A DNA stretch of 38,400 bases from Cytophagales bacterium (GCA_014376535.1 JACMRH010000490.1:1-38400); one strand, 5' to 3'. Numbered from the stretch's first letter, positions 26,426 to 35,981 are shown. Numbers and translations: made by a program. The notes: generated by a model not told the origin, from the sequence alone.

Positions 26426-27487
26426 TTATTTAATAATGGTAACCTTCATGCTGTCTGCCAGGTTTATCTGTCCGGAGGTAATAACATTTTCACCTTCTTT
26501 TAATCCTTTTAGAACTTCCAGAGATGTGCCTCTGTCTGCACCTAAAACAACAGACCTTAAACGGGCTATGTGATTTGCTGTATCCAAAACATAAACTTTT
26601 CCATCTTTTAAACTTCCCATTAAAGCTTCACGTGGTATTTGTAAAGTAGAAATTTTGCTTTTTTGCTCAAAACCAAGATCAACATAAGTTCCTGCCTTCA
26701 ATGGATTTTTAGGATTGTTTTTGATTGAAATTTCAACCGGATAATTATGGGCTGCATCGCCAATAACACTTATAAAACTGATTCTTCCTTCATAAAATAT
26801 CCCGGGATATACAGTAGCTGAAATTTTAACTTTATCATTTAGCTTCATCGAATAAATATCTTTTTCAGAGACATTCAACTGTACTTTAAGGCTTGAAATA
26901 TCCACGATTGTTGCGATTGGCGACCCAACATTTACAAAGGAACCTGCCTCAATTGGTTTAGTAGTGATGTATCCAGAAATAGGAGCAGGAATTACAGCAT
27001 CAGATAATTGCTTTTTAGCCTGGGATAGCTGGATTTTAGCGTTATTATAAACCAGATTATACTGGTCAAATTGGGCCTTTGTTGCTCCGCCACCTTCATA
27101 AAGATTTTTATATCGTTCCTGGTTTTGTTTTGCATCCGCAAGAGATTGCTCGGCATTTTGTACTGAAAGTTCACGAATAGTATTGTCTATACTGGCAAGT
27201 GCTTTCCCTTTTCCAACAAAATCGCCCAGCTTAAAATTTAAACCCTTTACTTTTCCTGCAACCTCTGATTTTACATCAATAACCTGATTAGCAGCAACAG
27301 TTCCTACCAAAGTGAGGCTCTTGTCGCTTATTTTACTTTCAACTTTGGCAACATTCACAGAAACCCGGACGTTGGAATTGTCTACAACCTGCTTTTTAGA
27401 ATCAATGTGTTTTTTGTTTGAAATAAGCCTGAAAGCCAGCAGTCCAACCAAAGCCACAACAATAATAATGACGATAGTTCTTTTCAT
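26426..27487 (-). CDS. Efflux RND transporter periplasmic adaptor subunit (HlyD/MFP family)
   Basis: 'VIDVKSEVAGKVKGLNFKLGDFVGKGKALASID', 'DAVIPAPISGYITTKPIEAGSFVNVGSPIATI', N-terminal membrane anchor. Confidence 0.94.
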   Translation of the reverse strand: MKRTIVIIIVVALVGLLAFRLISNKKHIDSKKQVVDNSNVRVSVNVAKVESKISDKSLTLVGTVAANQVIDVKSEVAGKVKGLNFKLGDFVGKGKALASIDNTIRELSVQNAEQSLADAKQNQERYKNLYEGGGATKAQFDQYNLVYNNAKIQLSQAKKQLSDAVIPAPISGYITTKPIEAGSFVNVGSPIATIVDISSLKVQLNVSEKDIYSMKLNDKVKISATVYPGIFYEGRISFISVIGDAAHNYPVEISIKNNPKNPLKAGTYVDLGFEQKSKISTLQIPREALMGSLKDGKVYVLDTANHIARLRSVVLGADRGTSLEVLKGLKEGENVITSGQINLADSMKVTIIK

Positions 27488-27501
27488 AAATGTGTAATTT
27501 G

Positions 27502-28884
27502 TTATTTTGAATTTAGAAAGGTTGTGATTGTTCCTTTTGCTTTCTCCAGGCTAAGTCTGGCGTTATAAAAGTCTAATAAAGTATTGGTATAAGTATTTTG
27601 TGCTTCTCTTAAAGACATTTCAGAAGTAACAAGGTTGATAGAGGATGTAACTCCCTCTTTATATTCCAGTTGCGTAACTTTATAAACCTCTTCTGCCAAT
27701 GCAACATTTTGCTTTTCTGCCTCAATTCTTTGCAATGTATTTTTGTATTGAGTCACAGCATTTGCTATTTCCAGGTTCATACTTTGCTTGCTCAAATTGA
27801 TATTTTCTTTAAGCTGGCTAATTTTCAATTTTGCCTGCTGATTCCTGGAATTTCTTTGAAATCCATCAAAAACGGGCACCCGCAGCCTTAGTCCTAAAGA
27901 GGAATTGCGATAGTCCACCCAATGGTTGTTTGGTGTTTTAATTATTCCAAATTCTGCTCCCTGGGCATTGTAGCCATAATTGGCATAAGCTGTTAAGGAT
28001 GGATAATAACCACGTTGGTTATTTGCCTTATCCAGTTGCTGCAAGTTCAAATTTGTTTGAAGAACCTTGTAATCAATTCGGTTGGCAATTATATTATCAG
28101 TTTCTCCTGACCAGGAAATATCTCCCGGAGTAAATGTCAAAGTTGTATCTGTCAGGATTACTGGCTGACTTAAAGGCATTCCCATCTGATATTTTAAAGC
28201 ATTCATTGCCTGATCCACGCTCATTTCCGAAAGATTTAGCTGAGATTTCAGGTTGTTTGCATTGACCTTTAAGCGGTTTACATCAACCTGCTTGGCAACA
28301 CCGTTTTTAAATTGCAATTCAGTAATCTCTGTGGTTTTATTCACCGTGTTCAGGTTTGCTCTGAGCAATTCCTGTTGCTTTTGCAATACAATCACCTGGT
28401 AATATGCACTAGCAATGTTGTAAGCTGTCTCTTCACTGATTTGTTGAGATTGCTGTTTGTAGAGTTGCGTTCCTTGTTTGGCTGCTTTTAAGGCAATCCC
28501 CAAAGAAGGGTCAATGATCATTTGTGTAACTTCACCAACCACTGAGGTATTAAATTGATATCCTAATCTAAGCTTTGTAGCTTCAGGTGCAGGAGTTCCT
28601 GAAGGTGCGCCAGGTGAACTTGACCCTGCAGGAATAATTAAAAATGGAACAATAAGTTTGTCTTCAAAATTACCAGTGATGTTCGCTTGAGGCAAGGCCC
28701 TGCCTTTTACCTCGTTTATCTGCTGAACAGATATTTGCTCATCAAACCTGGCAACTTTTATATTGCTGTTATTGCCACTTGCATATTCAAGGCAATTGGT
28801 AATGGATAAATTTACGGCACCGGATTGACCAAAACTTTGTAAACCAAAAACGCTTAACCAGACAAATATCCCGAAGAATTTCAT
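27502..28884 (-). CDS. TolC family outer membrane efflux protein
   Basis: 'NLSITNCLEYASGNNSNIKVARFDEQISVQQINEVKGRALPQANITGNFEDK', 'LGLRLRVPVFDGFQRNSRNQQAKLKISQLKENI', 'LVTSEMSLREAQNTYTNTLLDFYNARLSLEKAKG'. Confidence 0.94.
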   Translation of the reverse strand: MKFFGIFVWLSVFGLQSFGQSGAVNLSITNCLEYASGNNSNIKVARFDEQISVQQINEVKGRALPQANITGNFEDKLIVPFLIIPAGSSSPGAPSGTPAPEATKLRLGYQFNTSVVGEVTQMIIDPSLGIALKAAKQGTQLYKQQSQQISEETAYNIASAYYQVIVLQKQQELLRANLNTVNKTTEITELQFKNGVAKQVDVNRLKVNANNLKSQLNLSEMSVDQAMNALKYQMGMPLSQPVILTDTTLTFTPGDISWSGETDNIIANRIDYKVLQTNLNLQQLDKANNQRGYYPSLTAYANYGYNAQGAEFGIIKTPNNHWVDYRNSSLGLRLRVPVFDGFQRNSRNQQAKLKISQLKENINLSKQSMNLEIANAVTQYKNTLQRIEAEKQNVALAEEVYKVTQLEYKEGVTSSINLVTSEMSLREAQNTYTNTLLDFYNARLSLEKAKGTITTFLNSK

Positions 28885-29339
28885 TGTGTTTTATAATACC
28901 TTAAAAGTAAGAGGCTAATTGTTTCAAAAAGAATTATGAATTAATAATTCCTATATATTTTTCTATTATCCCAAATATTGAGCCATGTTTCAAGGTTAAA
29001 CATGTTAGATATAATATTGTTCAAAGCTTTTGTTTTTTTAATACTGATAAATAATCAGGACTTAGACCAAGTATTTGTACTAATTATTCTTTGATTAAGT
29101 AATCTAACAAATATTATGTTCAGGTCAGCGTGAGGGGCGTCCACGGCCAGAGAGAATCTTTCCTTTTTAGGCAAAGTGGGAAAGGTTTGCGTGAAAGAAA
29201 AGGGAAGATTTTTGGCGGTGGACTCATTTTTGGTTACTTTTTGGAGGAGCAAAAAGTAACATCCTGTACACAATTGTAGTAAAGGAAATGATAAGTGTGG
29301 TAAAATTAAGCTTTGAACATTTATTCATAATTCTTTTTG

Positions 29340-29524
29340 CTTGACTAAAAAAAATGAAAAAGTCAAGGCTATGGAATAAATGACAAAATTTCTTCTGCCT
29401 TCACACGAAATCCCGGGAACAGGGATCTTCAAAATAACCAAAAAGTTCAGGCTATCGAACAGCCGGTCTTTCTTTTTCCATCACTCCTAAAGAAATTCTT
29501 AACGTCATTTCTTCCAAGGCCAAA
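29340..29524 (-). repeat. Dispersed intergenic repeat, copy B (inverted relative to copy A)
   Basis: Reverse complement aligns along its length to 23087-23271. Confidence 0.85.
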
Positions 29525-29585
29525 ATACCATTGATTCAATCATTCCTTAGTTAAGACATTGATTAATATTTCGTAATTTTACTTT

Positions 29586-30650
29586 GTGGAATATATAGAA
29601 GAAAGTCCTGAAAAGAAAGACCTGCGCAGCTTGTCAGAAGCCGAATTGATCGCAGCTTTCAAAGAAATTGGAGAGCCCTCTTTCCGTGCCAAACAAATTC
29701 ACGAATGGCTGTGGAAAAAATCTGCCACCAATTTTGATATGATGACCAACATCTCTCTCAAAACCCGCGAATGGCTTTCACAACATTTCAATATCAACCA
29801 CATTGTAGAAGACACAATACAAATAAGCAAAGACAGAACAATCAAAACTGCCTTCAGACTTCACGATAACCACTTAATAGAAGGGGTTTTGATACCTACA
29901 GAAAAGCGAATGACAGCCTGTGTTTCGTCCCAGGTAGGTTGTTCTCTTACCTGTAAGTTCTGTGCAACTGGGTATATGGACCGCAAAAGAAACCTGGAAG
30001 CTTCAGAAATTTACGATCAGGTGGTGTTAATAAGAAAACAGGCGGAGGAAAATTATGGAATACCGCTTACCAACATCGTGTACATGGGCATGGGAGAACC
30101 CTTGTTAAATTATGCCAATGTATTAAAATCCATAGAGTTAATTACTTCAGACAGCGGTTTGAACATGGCTGCAAGAAGGATTACTGTTTCAACAGCCGGG
30201 ATTGCAAAAATGATTAAGAAATTGGGCGATGACCAGGTACGGTTTAACCTTGCCTTATCTTTGCATGCTGCCAATGACACAAAAAGAAACCAGATCATGC
30301 CAATCAATGAATCAAACACTTTGGAGGCATTAGAGGAAGCTTTACTTTATTTTCACGAAAAAACAGGTAACGATATTACTTTTGAATACATTGCTTTTAA
30401 AAATTTCAACGATTCTTTAGAAGATGCAAGAGAACTGGTAATGTTCGCCAGAAAAGTACCTGCCAAAATAAACATCATCCAATACAACCCGATTGCAGAA
30501 GCTAGTTACAAAAATACTGATCCTTTAAGTTTAGAAGAGTTTGCAGGTTTCATTGAGAATCAAGGAATTACAGTTAACATCCGCCGAAGCAGGGGAAAAG
30601 ATATTGATGCTGCCTGCGGACAATTAGCCAATAAAAACAAAGGGGAATAA
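29586..30650 (+). CDS. rlmN: 23S rRNA (adenine(2503)-C(2))-methyltransferase (radical SAM); GTG start
   Basis: Radical SAM cluster 'CVSSQVGCSLTCKFCATG', 'NIVYMGMGEPLLNYANV', 'NLALSLHAANDTKRNQIMPIN', 'NIRRSRGKDIDAACGQL'. Confidence 0.96.
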   Translation: MEYIEESPEKKDLRSLSEAELIAAFKEIGEPSFRAKQIHEWLWKKSATNFDMMTNISLKTREWLSQHFNINHIVEDTIQISKDRTIKTAFRLHDNHLIEGVLIPTEKRMTACVSSQVGCSLTCKFCATGYMDRKRNLEASEIYDQVVLIRKQAEENYGIPLTNIVYMGMGEPLLNYANVLKSIELITSDSGLNMAARRITVSTAGIAKMIKKLGDDQVRFNLALSLHAANDTKRNQIMPINESNTLEALEEALLYFHEKTGNDITFEYIAFKNFNDSLEDARELVMFARKVPAKINIIQYNPIAEASYKNTDPLSLEEFAGFIENQGITVNIRRSRGKDIDAACGQLANKNKGE

Positions 30651-30702
30651 TACTTATTTGATTTAAGATTGGAATAAATCCCTATTTTTTTAATTTCACC
30701 CC

Positions 30703-31566
30703 ATGGTTCAGTATAATCCTAAGGAGTGGTTCGGGTTGATTTTCCGATTTCATAAGAGTGATACTTTTCGTATTTTATTGCCTGCTATGGTTTGCCTGGG
30801 TGTTTATTCAGGATTTATTAGCTATTTCTTTCTTGAATTTTTAGAATACAAGCCAAAAAGCAGCATGGTCTTGCACTCACTTCTTGGTTTTGTTATCTCT
30901 TTATTGCTCGTTTTCCGAACCAATACCGCTTATGACCGCTGGTGGGAAGCGCGAAAGCTCTGGGGCGCACTTATAAATAATTCACGGAATCTTGCACTCA
31001 AAGCTAGATCGTTCTTGTCCCAGGAAGACCATGAGTATCTTAAAACAATGATTGCCAACTTTTCTATGTCTTTAAAACACCATTTAAGAAAAGAACAGAG
31101 CGACAATCATTTAAAAGAATGTGTAGGCTTTGATAAAAATTCGCTCCTGCATAAAAAGCATATTCCTAACCAAATTGCCATGCTGATCTTTAACCGTTTT
31201 AATCAGTTTTATACTGAAAAAAAAATCACCGGCGATCAGCTTTTCATGATAAAAGAGGAACTAACATCTTTTACCGACATAACCGGCGCCTGTGAAAGGA
31301 TTAAAAACTCACCTATACCTTATTCATATAGTTTGTTTATTAAAAAGTTTATTTTTGTTTACACTATGACTTTGCCTTTCGGATTAATAAGTGATTTTGG
31401 CTATTGGTTAATTCCTATCACCATGTTTGTTTTTTATGCCCTTACCAGCCTGGAAGTGATAGCTGAAGAAATAGAAGATCCTTTCGGAAGAGAATCAAAT
31501 GACCTTCCCACGGATGCATTTGTAGTAAACATTGAAAAAAGTATAACTGAAATATTTGAAATATGA
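30703..31566 (+). CDS. Bestrophin-family (RFP-TM) anion channel
   Basis: 'YKPKSSMVLHSLLGFVISLLLVFRTNTAYDRWWEARKLWGALINNSRNLALKA', 'PYSYSLFIKKFIFVYTMTLPFGL', 'SLEVIAEEIEDPFGRESNDLP'. Confidence 0.93.
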   Translation: MVQYNPKEWFGLIFRFHKSDTFRILLPAMVCLGVYSGFISYFFLEFLEYKPKSSMVLHSLLGFVISLLLVFRTNTAYDRWWEARKLWGALINNSRNLALKARSFLSQEDHEYLKTMIANFSMSLKHHLRKEQSDNHLKECVGFDKNSLLHKKHIPNQIAMLIFNRFNQFYTEKKITGDQLFMIKEELTSFTDITGACERIKNSPIPYSYSLFIKKFIFVYTMTLPFGLISDFGYWLIPITMFVFYALTSLEVIAEEIEDPFGRESNDLPTDAFVVNIEKSITEIFEI

Positions 31567-32216
31567 GCGAACTTAAAAAAAGCTACGAAAAATTATTGAA
31601 AGGAAACCAGGAATGGGTGAAGGAGAAAATTGACATGGATTCTTCCTACTTTGAAAATTTAGCTAAAGGACAAAGCCCTGACTATCTGTGGATTGGCTGT
31701 GCTGATAGCAGGGTTCCCGATAATGAAATTACTGGCTCTAATCCCGGTGATATTTTCGTGCACCGCAATATTGCCAACCTGGTAGTGCACACAGATACTA
31801 ATATGCTTAGCGTACTGCAATATGCAGTAGAAGCTTTACATGTGAAGCACATCATTGTATGCGGTCATTATGGTTGTGGAGGGGTTTTAGCAGCTATGGA
31901 TAGATCTGACAAAGGTTTGGTAAATCATTGGCTGACCAATATAAAGGAAGTCATCTATAAAAATAAAACGGAACTTCAGGCAATTGCTGATGAAAAAGAA
32001 AGAGGAAATAGGCTTGTAGAACTGAATGTCATTCAGCAAGTTCAGAACTTAGCTAAAACTTCAATGGTACAGAAAGCATGGAGAAACCGTGAACTGGAAA
32101 TCCATGGTTGGGTTTTCGATCTTCACACAGGAAAGATAAAAGACCTGGATGCTAAATATGATGAACTGGAAGATTTGGATGATGTATTTAAATTCACCAT
32201 GCCAGCATACCAATAG
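31563..32216 (+). CDS. Beta-class carbonic anhydrase
   Basis: Zn ligands 'WIGCADSRVPDNEI' and 'IIVCGHYGCGGVLAAM'; 'GDIFVHRNIANLV'; overlaps the bestrophin stop by 4 nt. Confidence 0.96.
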   Translation: MSELKKSYEKLLKGNQEWVKEKIDMDSSYFENLAKGQSPDYLWIGCADSRVPDNEITGSNPGDIFVHRNIANLVVHTDTNMLSVLQYAVEALHVKHIIVCGHYGCGGVLAAMDRSDKGLVNHWLTNIKEVIYKNKTELQAIADEKERGNRLVELNVIQQVQNLAKTSMVQKAWRNRELEIHGWVFDLHTGKIKDLDAKYDELEDLDDVFKFTMPAYQ

Positions 32217-32217
32217 G

Positions 32218-33063
32218 TTATTGGCTAATCATATTTAAAAGGTCCCTTAACTGATTTTTTAATTCTTTACGATCTATGATGAAATCAAGGAAGCCGTGTT
32301 CTAAAACGAACTCGGCACTTTGAAAACCTTCAGGCAAGTCTTTACCAATAGTTTCGCGAATAACACGAGGGCCTGCAAAACCAATTAAAGAAGCTGGTTC
32401 AGCAATATTAAAATCACCCAACATAGCGAAAGAAGCAGTTACACCACCAGTTGTTGGGTCAGTCATCAAAGAAATATAAGGTACTTTTTTCTCAGAAAGT
32501 AGGGCTAACCTGGCAGAAGTTTTGGCCATTTGCATCAGAGAATAGCCAGCTTCCATCATCCTGGCACCTCCCGATCTTGAAATAACCAGTAAAGGAAATC
32601 CAGTTTCCAGCGACTTATCAATAGCCCTTGCTATTTTTTCACCTACAACCGATCCCATTGATCCTCCGATGAAAGTAAAATCCATGCAGCTCACTACAAT
32701 GTCAATACCTTCGCATTTGCCATAAGCATTTCGAACTGCGTCCTTCAAACCAGTTTTTTTCTGGGAAGCAACAATTCGGTCTGGATAAGCTTTAGTATCA
32801 ACAAATTGTAAAGGATCGCCAGAACTTAAGTTTGCATCAAATTCTGTGAAAGAGTTATTATCAAATAATATTTCAAAATATTCTGCTGAACCAATCCTTT
32901 CATGATAGTTACAATTAACACAAGTAAAGGAGTTTTTTTTATGCTCCCTGCTGTGCATAATCTTTTTGCAATCAGGGCACTGGTACCAGAGACCATCTGG
33001 AGTCTCCTTTTTTAATTCAGTAGGGGTGTGTATTCCTTTTTCTTTTCTGGTAAACCAAGACAT
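32218..33063 (-). CDS. accD: Acetyl-CoA carboxylase carboxyltransferase subunit beta
   Basis: Zn finger '[32 protein letters not shown]'; '[21 protein letters not shown]', '[23 protein letters not shown]', '[16 protein letters not shown]', '[14 protein letters not shown]'. Confidence 0.96.
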   Translation of the reverse strand: MSWFTRKEKGIHTPTELKKETPDGLWYQCPDCKKIMHSREHKKNSFTCVNCNYHERIGSAEYFEILFDNNSFTEFDANLSSGDPLQFVDTKAYPDRIVASQKKTGLKDAVRNAYGKCEGIDIVVSCMDFTFIGGSMGSVVGEKIARAIDKSLETGFPLLVISRSGGARMMEAGYSLMQMAKTSARLALLSEKKVPYISLMTDPTTGGVTASFAMLGDFNIAEPASLIGFAGPRVIRETIGKDLPEGFQSAEFVLEHGFLDFIIDRKELKNQLRDLLNMISQ

Positions 33064-33100
33064 ACAATTACTTTAAGGGTACAGACAAAGGACCGTAAAG

Positions 33101-33141
33101 TTAATAAATAGTTAATAGTTAATAGTCAATAGTTAATAAAT
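33101..33141. repeat. AT-rich heptamer-like repeat (TTAATAG/TAGTTAA units), left arm
   Basis: TTAATAAATAGTTAATAGTTAATAGTCAATAGTTAATAAAT. Confidence 0.7.
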
Positions 33142-33222
33142 ATCAACTTTGAATCTGGATTTCTGAATTAAGCTAATGTATGATTAGCAAGAAGGGTACT
33201 GTGATGCAAAATTGTAAGTTCC

Positions 33223-33256
33223 ACTATTAACTCTTAACTCTTGACTATTAACTAAA
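33223..33256. repeat. AT-rich heptamer-like repeat, right arm, inverted relative to 33101-33141
   Basis: ACTATTAACTCTTAACTCTTGACTATTAACTAAA; its reverse complement contains AGTTAATAGTCAA.AGTTAA.AGTTAATAGT. Confidence 0.7.
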
Positions 33257-33268
33257 ACACTATCTTTG
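33241..33268 (+). promoter_or_regulatory. Bacteroidota-type promoter for dcd
   Basis: TTG (33241-33243), 17-bp gap, TATCTTTG (33261-33268), 20 bp before the ATG. Confidence 0.65.
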
Positions 33269-33288
33269 CTTTCCACAATACACTTTAA

Positions 33289-33825
33289 ATGATTCTTACT
33301 GACAAAGAGATATTAGCGGAAATTGAAAAAGGTCAAATAGTTATCGAACCTTTCAATAAGGCAATGTTAGGCACAAATTCCTACGATGTCCATTTAGGAA
33401 AATACCTTGCAACATACCGCAACAGAGTTCTGGATGCACGAAAACACAACGAAATTGATCATTTTGAAATCGGCCCGGAAGGGTTTTGCCTTCAACCTGA
33501 TACTCTCTATTTGGGCGTAACTGAAGAATATACTGAGTCCCATGCACATGTTCCTTTTCTTGAAGGAAAATCAAGTGTTGGCAGGCTAGGAATTGATATT
33601 CATGCCACTGCCGGAAAAGGCGATGTAGGTTTTTGTAATACCTGGACCCTGGAGATTTCAGTTTCTCAGCCTGTAATTATTTATGCCGGAATGCCAATAG
33701 GGCAACTTATCTATTTTAAAGTAAGCGGGGAAATTGAAAATTATTACAACAAAAAATCCAATGCCAAATACAACGAGCGCACTACGAGGCCAGTGGAGTC
33801 TATGATGTGGAAAAATAAATTTTAA
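33289..33825 (+). CDS. dcd: dCTP deaminase
   Basis: 'MILTDKEILAEIEKGQIVIEPF', 'LGTNSYDVHLG', 'FLEGKSSVGRLGIDIHATAGKGDVGFCNTWTLEI', 'GMPIGQLIYFK'. Confidence 0.95.
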   Translation: MILTDKEILAEIEKGQIVIEPFNKAMLGTNSYDVHLGKYLATYRNRVLDARKHNEIDHFEIGPEGFCLQPDTLYLGVTEEYTESHAHVPFLEGKSSVGRLGIDIHATAGKGDVGFCNTWTLEISVSQPVIIYAGMPIGQLIYFKVSGEIENYYNKKSNAKYNERTTRPVESMMWKNKF

Positions 33826-33880
33826 CTTTCGTTAAACCTGGGCATGGTAATCTTAATCTAAAGACAAAAATTCCTTCATT

Positions 33881-34330
33881 ATGAAAAAATCATTTCTCTT
33901 TATTCTTGCCTTCGCAGGAATAAGCATTTGTTCCATCGCCCAGGCAGTTGTAGATATTGATGATTCTGACGAACCATCTCAAGCAGTAGAAATTGCCAGC
34001 AAAGGAGGAGAGAAACCAAAAAAATCTCCAGAAGAAAGAGCCAAGTTTCATGCACAGAAAATGAAGCAGCAATTAAATCTTTCACAAGAACAGGTCGACA
34101 AAATTTATAAGTTGGCTCTATTGAGAGCCCAGAAAATGGACCAGTTAAAAGCAAGGTCAGATGGTGATAAAAAATCAAAAATCACCCAGGCTAAACAGAT
34201 TCAAGCAGAAAATGATCAGGCTTTAAAAACTGATGTACTTACTCCGGAACAATATACTCAATATGTTCAATGGAAGGAGGACAGAAAAAAGCAAATGAAA
34301 GAAAACAGAGGCAAACAAGGCAGGAAATAA
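33881..34330 (+). CDS. Small secreted LTxxQ/Spy-like periplasmic protein
   Basis: Signal peptide 'MKKSFLFILAFAGISICSIAQA'; charged helical 'KMKQQLNLSQEQVDKIYKLAL...DVLTPEQYTQYVQWKEDRKKQ'. Confidence 0.65.
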   Translation: MKKSFLFILAFAGISICSIAQAVVDIDDSDEPSQAVEIASKGGEKPKKSPEERAKFHAQKMKQQLNLSQEQVDKIYKLALLRAQKMDQLKARSDGDKKSKITQAKQIQAENDQALKTDVLTPEQYTQYVQWKEDRKKQMKENRGKQGRK

Positions 34331-34400
34331 TATTTTCTAAACTTATTAAAGAGGAAGGGAGCAAATTCTCCATTCCTCTTTTTGTTAGTAATTGTCCTCT

Positions 34401-35972
34401 TTATTTGCCTAAGCGGTATTTTACACCTACCTGAAGTCCGAATGAATAAGGCAATTGTTTAACTGAATTCTCATTTTTATAAATTGAAGTTAAAGTGTAT
34501 TTGATTGTTGGAGATAAGCTAACTGTCCACATCTTCGCAATTCTATAATCTATATCAACACCTCCTGTGTAAACAAGAGAAAACCTAGCAAGCTCTCGCT
34601 TGGCGTGAACATATTTATCAGGCTGTTCAGGATTATAATAAACATAATAGATAGATTGAGAAGAGGAAACTAACATGTTCGTGATAACTCCAGAAAATAA
34701 GCCAAAGCTTAATTTTTTATCACTTAACTTCATTCCTACTATTAGCGGAATGCCGAAATAATGGTAGTTGTTTGATACAGAAGAAGAAAACTGAGAAAAC
34801 GATTCTTTAATCTCTCGACTGTGAGTTTCAATAGTAGAATTATTTTTTGTTACAAAACTGGTATTTGTGTTCCGTCCAATAGTATCAAAGGCGGGTCCAC
34901 CGGTATAAGGTATTGAACTTGCAGGAATTTCGTTTTTAATTATTTTAGTTGTAGTAGTGTTGGTAGTAGACTGGCTATTTGAATATGTCGTATCAGATTC
35001 ACTGTGTTTCAATAGGACGTTATTTTTCTCTCCTACATTCCAATAACTTACACCTGTTCTGACAAAGAAGTTTTTGGGCAAATGAAGATCAAGGCTAAAT
35101 CCTGCACTAAATCCAAATTTGCGTTCATCTTTTTGCTTGTACTTCACGATATCCGGGTCTGTATTTTCTGAGAAATTTACAGTTCTACTTGCCATTTCCG
35201 GTGTGAAATACATACCAACCGAAATGGGAAAACCCATGATCCTGACTGCCTTTTTAATTTTCTTATCTTGTTCAACTTCCGCAATCTTTTGTGGGATATA
35301 AATTGTATCAATTTTAGTTTTAAGAGAATCTATTTTACTCAGGAGATGAATGGGTTTAGCAACTGTAGTACTAGTTTGAAATACTATTGATTCATTCCTT
35401 TTATTCCCTGAATCAATATTTTGGTCATCGCTCAATACATTATGAATAAAATCGCCTTCTTGGATTAAATTATTTTTATTATTTCTTTTAGAAGGATTCA
35501 TTGAAACTAGGCGACCAGATTTCGAACCCTTATAAGCATCGAAATTTTTATAACGATAATGCACAGGAACAATGAATGGACGTGCATTTTTCAATTTATC
35601 TGACAAATTACCTTTTAAATTAAAGGTATATTTTTCTTCCAATTCATGTTTTTCAGCTATCTGAGTTTCATTTATTGCTGTTGTAGTTCGCCTTAATATG
35701 TCGCTATTATTATAGACAATTAATTGTTTCAGGCCTTCATTTTCCTTTTTTAGATCATATACATAGTATGAGCTAATGCCTGCCACAGAACCTGCAAGAA
35801 ATGATGCTGCAATCCAGAACAAGGGAAAAGGCAAAATATAACCTTTAGATTTATTTTCCTTTTGAATTGCCACTTTTTGTGAAATAGATTGCCATGACCC
35901 GGCAGGGACAGCGGCTTCATTATCACTTAGTTTATTTTTAAATAACCTGTCAAAACTATCATTCGCTTCCAT
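34401..35972 (-). CDS. Putative dual-membrane anti-sigma-like protein: cytoplasmic N-terminus, single inner-membrane TM, C-terminal outer-membrane beta-barrel
   Basis: N-terminal 'MEANDSFDRLFKNKLSDNEAAVPAGSWQSISQKV', TM 'LFWIAASFLAGSVAGISSYYVYDL', long linker, C-terminal barrel-like 'FGFSAGFSLDLHLPKNFFVRTGVSYWNVG...GLFSGVITNML...LVYTGGVDIDYRIAKMWTVSLSPTIKYTL...GLQVGVKYRLGK'. Confidence 0.75.
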   Translation of the reverse strand: MEANDSFDRLFKNKLSDNEAAVPAGSWQSISQKVAIQKENKSKGYILPFPLFWIAASFLAGSVAGISSYYVYDLKKENEGLKQLIVYNNSDILRRTTTAINETQIAEKHELEEKYTFNLKGNLSDKLKNARPFIVPVHYRYKNFDAYKGSKSGRLVSMNPSKRNNKNNLIQEGDFIHNVLSDDQNIDSGNKRNESIVFQTSTTVAKPIHLLSKIDSLKTKIDTIYIPQKIAEVEQDKKIKKAVRIMGFPISVGMYFTPEMASRTVNFSENTDPDIVKYKQKDERKFGFSAGFSLDLHLPKNFFVRTGVSYWNVGEKNNVLLKHSESDTTYSNSQSTTNTTTTKIIKNEIPASSIPYTGGPAFDTIGRNTNTSFVTKNNSTIETHSREIKESFSQFSSSVSNNYHYFGIPLIVGMKLSDKKLSFGLFSGVITNMLVSSSQSIYYVYYNPEQPDKYVHAKRELARFSLVYTGGVDIDYRIAKMWTVSLSPTIKYTLTSIYKNENSVKQLPYSFGLQVGVKYRLGK

Positions 35973-35981
35973 AAATATGAT

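Noticed and set aside
23308-28884. Heavy-metal (CzcA-type) substrate assignment for the RND operon
   Set aside because: The permease reads as HAE1/AcrB/MdtB-like; substrate cannot be decided from sequence by eye.
29055-29273. 72-aa minus-strand ORF near repeat copy B
   Set aside because: Overlaps a hairpin-containing intergenic repeat; no plausible protein signature.
23087-29524. Interpretation of the inverted repeats as ends of an IS/transposon
   Set aside because: No transposase or integrase ORF between or beside them; the enclosed genes form an ordinary RND operon. Kept only as a dispersed-repeat finding.
33101-33256. Possible CRISPR-like array from regularly repeated AT-rich units
   Set aside because: Units are ~7 bp, contiguous, with no unique spacers and no cas genes; simple repeat.
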